A stretch of DNA of 64,000 bases, taken from contig CP087965.1 of assembly GCA_024703855.1 (NCBI GenBank), positions 2,906,001 through 2,970,000 on the forward strand, in the 5' to 3' direction. Below, one piece after another: positions 59,806-64,000 of the stretch; the stretch's first letter is position 1; every line of letters starts with the position of its first letter. The DNA is from Polaromonas sp. P2-4. GTDB taxonomy: Bacteria; Pseudomonadota; Gammaproteobacteria; Burkholderiales; Burkholderiaceae_C. The notes beneath the pieces are model-generated. The model saw only the letters and a program-made list of their open reading frames with translations. It did no database searches and was not told where the DNA came from. A program made the position numbers and the translations under genes.

Positions 59806-60780
59806 TCAATAGAGCTGGTGTACCCGCGCATGCAGCCGGGCCAGCCCCAGCAGTGCATCGGTAAACGGCGTCGGCACCCCGGTCAACGCGCCAAGCTCTT
59901 TCACCACGGTCACCAGCGCGTCGAGTTCGACCGCCTTGCCGGCTTCCACATCCTGCAGCATCGAGGTCTTGAACGCGCCCAGCTTGAGCGTGACCGCATG
60001 CCGGTCTTCCGGTTGCTGGTCAATCGGGATGCCTATGCGTGCGCCTATCTCTTTGGCTTCCAGCATCACCGCCGAGACAAAGCCGCGCACCAGTTCATCG
60101 CCCAGGATCAGGTCGGTGGTGGCACCGGTGAAGGCGCTGATCGGGTTGACCGTCATGTTGCCCCAGAGCTTGTACCAGGCGTCTTTCTGGATCTGTTCGG
60201 ACAGCACGATCTCATGGCCGGCCTGTTCGAGCAGCGCCGCGAGTTGCTGCACCCGCGCCGTCTTCTGGCCCGAGGGCTCGCCGATGATCAGCTTGTTGCC
60301 GAAGTGATGTTTGACGAAGCCGGGCCCATTGAGTGAGCAGCTCGCATGGACCACGCAGCCGATGATGTGCTGGCCCGGAATGGCCTGCGCAATCGCGCCT
60401 TCCGGGTCCACGGCTTTGAGGCGGGTTCCTGCGTATTCGCCGCCGAAGCCCTCAAAAAACCACCACGGCACACCGTTCATCGTGGTCAGCACCGCAGTGC
60501 CGGGCCCGAGCAGCGGCGCGATGGCTTTCGCCACCTCGGCCATCGCGGGCGCCTTGACGGCGATGATCACGAGGTCTTGCACCCCCAGCTCGGCCGGGTT
60601 GGCACTGGCGCGCACGGCCACCGCGGAAGTTTCTGCGCCGTGCTGCAGCCGTAAGCCGTGCAACTGCAGCGCTTCCAGCGTTGCGCCGCGCGCCACCACG
60701 CTGACCTCGCAGCCCGCTTGCGCCAGCTTCACGCCGATCCAGCCGCCAATCGCACCAGCCCCGTAAATGCAGATTTTCAT
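59806..60780 (-). CDS. 2-dehydropantoate 2-reductase (ketopantoate reductase family)
   Basis: Intact, 324 residues from ATG 60780. The Rossmann motif is MKICIYGAGAIGGWIGVKLA, with LVIIAVKAPAMAEVAKA and KDAWYKLWGNMTVNPISAF (catalytic lysine and asparagine region). The family reduces ketopantoate with NADPH, but paralogues in catabolic clusters act on other 2-oxo acids. Its position after an aldolase and TctC suggests such a role, so the symbol panE is not given. About 45 bp, mostly a repeat, separate it from the aldolase gene. Confidence 0.85.
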   Translation of the reverse strand: MKICIYGAGAIGGWIGVKLAQAGCEVSVVARGATLEALQLHGLRLQHGAETSAVAVRASANPAELGVQDLVIIAVKAPAMAEVAKAIAPLLGPGTAVLTTMNGVPWWFFEGFGGEYAGTRLKAVDPEGAIAQAIPGQHIIGCVVHASCSLNGPGFVKHHFGNKLIIGEPSGQKTARVQQLAALLEQAGHEIVLSEQIQKDAWYKLWGNMTVNPISAFTGATTDLILGDELVRGFVSAVMLEAKEIGARIGIPIDQQPEDRHAVTLKLGAFKTSMLQDVEAGKAVELDALVTVVKELGALTGVPTPFTDALLGLARLHARVHQLY

Positions 60781-60789
60781 AAGGTAAAT

Positions 60790-60840
60790 AGGCCTCCAGC
60801 CCTTGTCAATGCTGCGCAAGCAGCTCTAATTTTGATAGCT
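60790..60840 (-). repeat. Repeat family A copy overlapping the aldolase 3' end
   Basis: Reverse orientation: GGCCTCCAGCCC, GCGCAAGCAGC, TCTAATTTTGATAGC. The last bases lie inside the aldolase gene and supply its final codons and TAG. Confidence 0.75.
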
Positions 60841-61602
60841 AATATCGATCCGGTCGACCTGCCGCACCAGCGCATCGAAGACATCCTGGCCGGCGCCGAA
60901 CTGCGCGTCGAACTGGAACGAGTCGTGGGTGGTCTTGCGCGCCACGGCCTCGGGCACCGCAATCGCCGGGCCCAGCGAGCTTTGCGCCAGCTGGATTTCG
61001 CAGGCGCGCTGCAGCGTCCACAGCCGCACAAAAGTCAGCGGCAGGGTCGTGCCCCAGGCCAGCAGGCCGTGGTTGCGAAGGATCACCACCGGCTTGCCTG
61101 CAATGTTCTTCAGCAGGCGCGGTGCCTCGTCGGCATGGATGGTGATGCCCTCGAAGTCGTGGTAGGCCACCATGTCGTGCAGCTGCGCCGAATAGAAGTT
61201 GTTCTGCGCCAGGCCGCTTTGCGTGCAGGCCACGGCGACGCCGGCCGTGGTGTGGGTGTGCATCACGCAGTGGGCGTCGGGAAGGCCGTCGTGGATGGCG
61301 GCATGCACCGTGAAGCCGGCCGGGTTCACCGGCCAGGGGTTGTTGTCCAGCTTCTTGCCTTGCAGGTCGATCTTCAGCAAGTTGCTGGCCGTGACTTCGC
61401 TGTAGTGCAGGCCGAAGGGGTTGATCAGGAACTGTTTTTCACCGTTCGTCACGCTGTCGGGCAGCCGCACGGTGATGTGGTTGTAGATCATCTCGGTCCA
61501 GCCCAGCATCGCGAACACGCGGTAGCAGGCGGCAAGCTGCACGCGGGCCTGCCACTCGTCGGGGTGCACGTTGGCGGCAGTGGGTTTGAGGATAGTGTTC
61601 AT
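60826..61602 (-). CDS. Class II aldolase/adducin family protein
   Basis: Intact, 258 residues. The zinc-binding histidines are in MHTHTTAGVAVAC and LRNHGLLAWG, with YNHITVRLPDS near the N-terminus. The family includes fuculose-phosphate aldolase and decarboxylases acting on small hydroxy acids. Its substrate is not clear; hpaH and hpaI nearby suggest an aromatic or dicarboxylate pathway. The C-terminal SYQN and stop derive from an overlapping family A repeat. Confidence 0.88.
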   Translation of the reverse strand: MNTILKPTAANVHPDEWQARVQLAACYRVFAMLGWTEMIYNHITVRLPDSVTNGEKQFLINPFGLHYSEVTASNLLKIDLQGKKLDNNPWPVNPAGFTVHAAIHDGLPDAHCVMHTHTTAGVAVACTQSGLAQNNFYSAQLHDMVAYHDFEGITIHADEAPRLLKNIAGKPVVILRNHGLLAWGTTLPLTFVRLWTLQRACEIQLAQSSLGPAIAVPEAVARKTTHDSFQFDAQFGAGQDVFDALVRQVDRIDISYQN

Positions 61603-61611
61603 GGCGGGACC

Positions 61612-62601
61612 TCACGCATCAGCGCTGAAACCGATGGACTTGACGATGGGCGCCCACATCGCCGTGTCTTTCTTGACCAGAGCGGCCAGTTCGGCCGGCG
61701 TGGACGACATGGCTTCCAGGCCGAAACCGTTCAGGCCTTCGACGATTTCCTTTGAGGCGAGCGCCGCTTTGAGCGAGGCGTTTAGGCGCGCCACCACTTC
61801 CTGCGGCGTCTTGGCCGGCAGGAAGAAGGCAAACCACTCGCTAAAGGCCATGTCTTTGAGGCCCTGCTCAATCAGCGTGGGCACGTCGGGGGCGAAGCGG
61901 TTGCGCTTGGCGCCCGAGACGCCGAGGATGCGCACCTTGCCGCTGGGCAGATGCTGCGTGAGGTCGCCGATGGGGCCGGACACGGCGGAAATCTGGCCAC
62001 CGAGCAGATCCAGCATGGCCGGTTGCGTGCCGCGGTAGGCGACATGCTTGAGGTCCACACCGGCGCTCTTGCCCAGCAGGGCGCCTATGAAGTGCGGCGT
62101 GGAGCCTGCGGCGGGCGAGCCGAAATTGGCGCCAGTCGGGTTCGCCTTGGCCCAGGCCAGGAATTCCGGCACGGTCTTCACGCTGGCTGGCACTGCCGGG
62201 CCGACCGCGAAGCCGAAATCGAACACGCAGCCCAGCGACACCGACGCGAGGTCGGCCACCGGGTCGTAGGGCAGCTTTTTGTAGATATGCGGGTAGATCG
62301 TCAGCATGGACGTGGGGGTCTGCAGCAGGGTCGCACCGTCGGGCGCAGCGGCTTTGACGTACTGGATCGCGATCTGGCCGCCGGCGCCGGTACGGTTCTC
62401 GACCACGGCGGTCTTGGCGTAGTCCGGGCTCAGCTTGGTGGCCACGCGGCGACAAAGGGTGTCGGACGTGCCGCCGGCCGCAAAGCCGGTGATGATCTTG
62501 GCGGTTTCCGGCTGCGACTGCGCCAGGGCCGACTGGCCGATGCTGGCCAGCAAGGCCGAAGCGCCCGCAGACTGGATGATGTGACGGCGCGAAATGTTCA
62601 T
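61612..62601 (-). CDS. Bug/TctC-family periplasmic solute-binding protein
   Basis: Intact, 329 residues from ATG 62601, preceded by AGGAGACAAC. The export signal begins MNISRRHIIQSAGASALLAS and ends SALAQS; the paired arginines could be Tat-like. Mature motifs ITGFAAGGTSDTLCRRVATK, VVENRTGAGGQIA and YPHIYKKLPYDPV are typical. These proteins bind carboxylates for tripartite tricarboxylate transporters. No TctA/TctB genes are in view, which is normal for orphan Bug proteins in this bacterial family. Confidence 0.93.
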   Translation of the reverse strand: MNISRRHIIQSAGASALLASIGQSALAQSQPETAKIITGFAAGGTSDTLCRRVATKLSPDYAKTAVVENRTGAGGQIAIQYVKAAAPDGATLLQTPTSMLTIYPHIYKKLPYDPVADLASVSLGCVFDFGFAVGPAVPASVKTVPEFLAWAKANPTGANFGSPAAGSTPHFIGALLGKSAGVDLKHVAYRGTQPAMLDLLGGQISAVSGPIGDLTQHLPSGKVRILGVSGAKRNRFAPDVPTLIEQGLKDMAFSEWFAFFLPAKTPQEVVARLNASLKAALASKEIVEGLNGFGLEAMSSTPAELAALVKKDTAMWAPIVKSIGFSADA

Positions 62602-62724
62602 GTTGTCTCCTGGGGTAGTTTTTAGGGATTGCGGTGAAAGCTCAGGTTCCGTCGCGCAACCACACGACGCAAGCTGAATGGGTGACTGCACCCTGATGAC
62701 TGGGACGTACGCCGGCTCATGAAC

Positions 62725-63542
62725 TCAGTAGGTCTGGCTCGCGGGCGCAGGTGCTGCCGTGGTCTTGAACCTGGCCGCCAGGTCGCTGGTGGCCTTGACC
62801 AGCAACTGGGTGTCGAGGCCGACCGCAACAAAGGTTGCGCCGAGCTCCAGGTAGCGATGCGCCAGCGCTTCGTCGGGCGTCAGGATGCCGGTGGCCTTGC
62901 CGGCCTTGACGATGCGCTGGATCGCGTCCTCGATCGCTGCCTGCACTTCGGGATGGCCGGGGTTGCCCGCATGGCCCATCGAGGCCGAGAGATCGGCCGG
63001 GCCGATGAAGACGCCGTCCACGCCCTCGGTCGCCGCAATCGCGTCCAGGTTGTCCAGCGCGGTCTGCGTCTCGGCCTGCACCAGCAGGCAGACCTGGGCA
63101 TTGGCTTCATGCACATAGGCCGGGTAGCGGCCCCAACGCGAGGGCGCGCGCCGCCCATGCCGCGAATGCCGCCGCGACCATCGGCTTGCGGGTAGCGCAT
63201 GGCGCGCACCAGCATGGCCGCCTGTTCGGGCGTGTCCACCATAGGCACCAGCAGGGTTTGCAGGCCGAGATCGAGGTACTGTTTGATCAGCGCCTCACCG
63301 ACATGGCCGTGGCCCATCGGCACGCGGGCAATCGGGTGCGACGCATAGGGCGCGATGGCCTGCAGCTGCTGCAGGATGCTGCGCAGGTCGTTCGGCGAAT
63401 GCTCGCCGTCGATCAGCAGCCAGTCGAAGCCGGCGCCGGCGCAGATCTCGGTGGGGTAGGCGTCGGCCAGGCCCAGCCAGAGGCCGATTTGCGCCTGCTT
63501 GTTTGCCAGCGCTTGTTTGAAGGTATTGATGGGTGTTTGCAT
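62725..63542 (-). CDS. hpaI: 4-hydroxy-2-oxoheptanedioate aldolase
   Basis: About 272 residues of the HpaI/HpcH class II pyruvate aldolases. It cleaves 4-hydroxy-2-oxoheptanedioate to pyruvate and succinate semialdehyde in homoprotocatechuate degradation. Motifs are [59 protein letters not shown] and [18 protein letters not shown]. An indel near 63135-63150 shifts the frame after [11 protein letters not shown]. It lies 10 bp after hpaH, the preceding pathway step. Confidence 0.92.
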
Positions 63543-63552
63543 GTTTGACTCC

Positions 63553-64000
63553 TTAAATAAAACGGAAGGCGATGGCGCCTAGCGGGCCATAGTCGGCATG
63601 GAAGGTGTCGCCTGCGACGGCGTTGGTGGGCCGCGTGAACGAGCCGCTGAGCACCACTTCGCCTTGTTCGAGGTACTCGTCCCAGGCGCTCAGCTTGTTG
63701 GCCAGCCAGGCGACACCGGTGGCCGGGTGATTCAGCACGGCGGCGGCGACGCCCGACTCTTCAATGACTCCGTTTTTATACAGCAGGGCGCTGACCCAGC
63801 GCAGGTCCACCGCATCGGGCTTGACCGGCCGGCCGCCGGTGATGATGCCGGCATTGGCCGCGTTGTCGGAAATCGTGTCGAAGACCTTGCGCATGGCCTG
63901 GGTGTGGCGGTCGAACTGCTCGATGCGCGCGTCGATGATCTCGATCGCGGGCACCACGTAGTCGGTGGCGGCCAGCACGTCGAAGATCGTCACGTTCGGG
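63553..64000 (-). CDS. hpaH: 2-oxo-hept-4-ene-1,7-dioate hydratase, partial
   Basis: The C-terminal ~149 residues, entering from the right edge. Segments [56 protein letters not shown] and [20 protein letters not shown] match the HpaH/MhpD hydratase family. It hydrates the oxoheptenedioate that HpaI then cleaves. The 5' part lies outside the window. Confidence 0.93.
   Translation of the reverse strand, partial: PNVTIFDVLAATDYVVPAIEIIDARIEQFDRHTQAMRKVFDTISDNAANAGIITGGRPVKPDAVDLRWVSALLYKNGVIEESGVAAAVLNHPATGVAWLANKLSAWDEYLEQGEVVLSGSFTRPTNAVAGDTFHADYGPLGAIAFRFI

Overview
The window (about 63% GC by eye) looks like chromosomal DNA of a betaproteobacterium of the Comamonadaceae (Polaromonas/Rhodoferax/Variovorax type). 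The reasons are a 1,620-residue NAD-glutamate dehydrogenase, MetH split into two genes with an SAH riboswitch, Bug/TctC and hpa-type catabolic genes, a TorF-porin/glnK/amtB unit, and two families of dispersed intergenic repeats. This assignment is inference from gene content; no rRNA or tRNA gene was found.

Layout. 1-3.5 kb: metE diverging from its LysR regulator metR. 3.5-5.4 kb: a hipBA-like toxin-antitoxin pair between two ~128-bp direct repeats that each carry a scrap of the mmsB 3' end. 5.4-10.3 kb: gdhB. 10.6-16.2 kb: a valine/isobutyryl-CoA catabolic operon (mmsB, HIBYL-CoA hydrolase, enoyl-CoA hydratase, acyl-CoA dehydrogenase, mmsA). 16.3-20.2 kb: methylcitrate cycle genes prpB-prpD-prpC plus a thioesterase, divergent from an XRE/short-chain-acyl regulator, with repeated TTGCGAA boxes between them. 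The valine operon makes propionyl-CoA and the prp genes consume it. 21.8-29.9 kb: ilvA, a tandem AAA+ ATPase, a 7TM protein with a degenerate GGDEF domain, recQ and a rhodanese. 30-34.8 kb: split metH with an SAH riboswitch and an intervening cyclic-nucleotide-domain gene. 34.9-40.3 kb: a glycine-zipper protein, comM, then a sigma54/NtrC-type promoter in front of porin-glnK-amtB. 40.4-46.5 kb: a divergent class A penicillin-binding protein, an SMP-30 lactonase and a lipoprotein. 46.9-48.6 kb: an IS5-like element with visible terminal inverted repeats. 48.7-55 kb: XRE-cupin regulator plus GNAT, glcE-DUF1275-glcF (no glcD), VOC, GyrI-like and WYL proteins. 55.3-64 kb: glutathione peroxidase, EamA transporter, lplT, alr, a ketopantoate-reductase-like gene, class II aldolase, TctC, hpaI and partial hpaH.

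Two things colour every entry. First, about 35 of some 50 genes are broken by one or more 1-2 base indels, often in homopolymers or GC dinucleotide runs, with normal conserved protein continuing in another frame. This looks like raw-sequence error rather than gene decay, so spans are given for the whole gene and the break is noted. Second, a ~60-bp repeat family (called A here, about 14 copies) and a ~75-bp GC-rich repeat family (called B, 5 copies) are not confined to intergenic DNA. Copies lie within the reading frames of metH, glcE, recQ and a GNAT gene, and copies supply the stop codons or C-terminal tails of other genes. This resembles the protein-embedded palindromic elements of Rickettsia and is the most unusual signal in the window.
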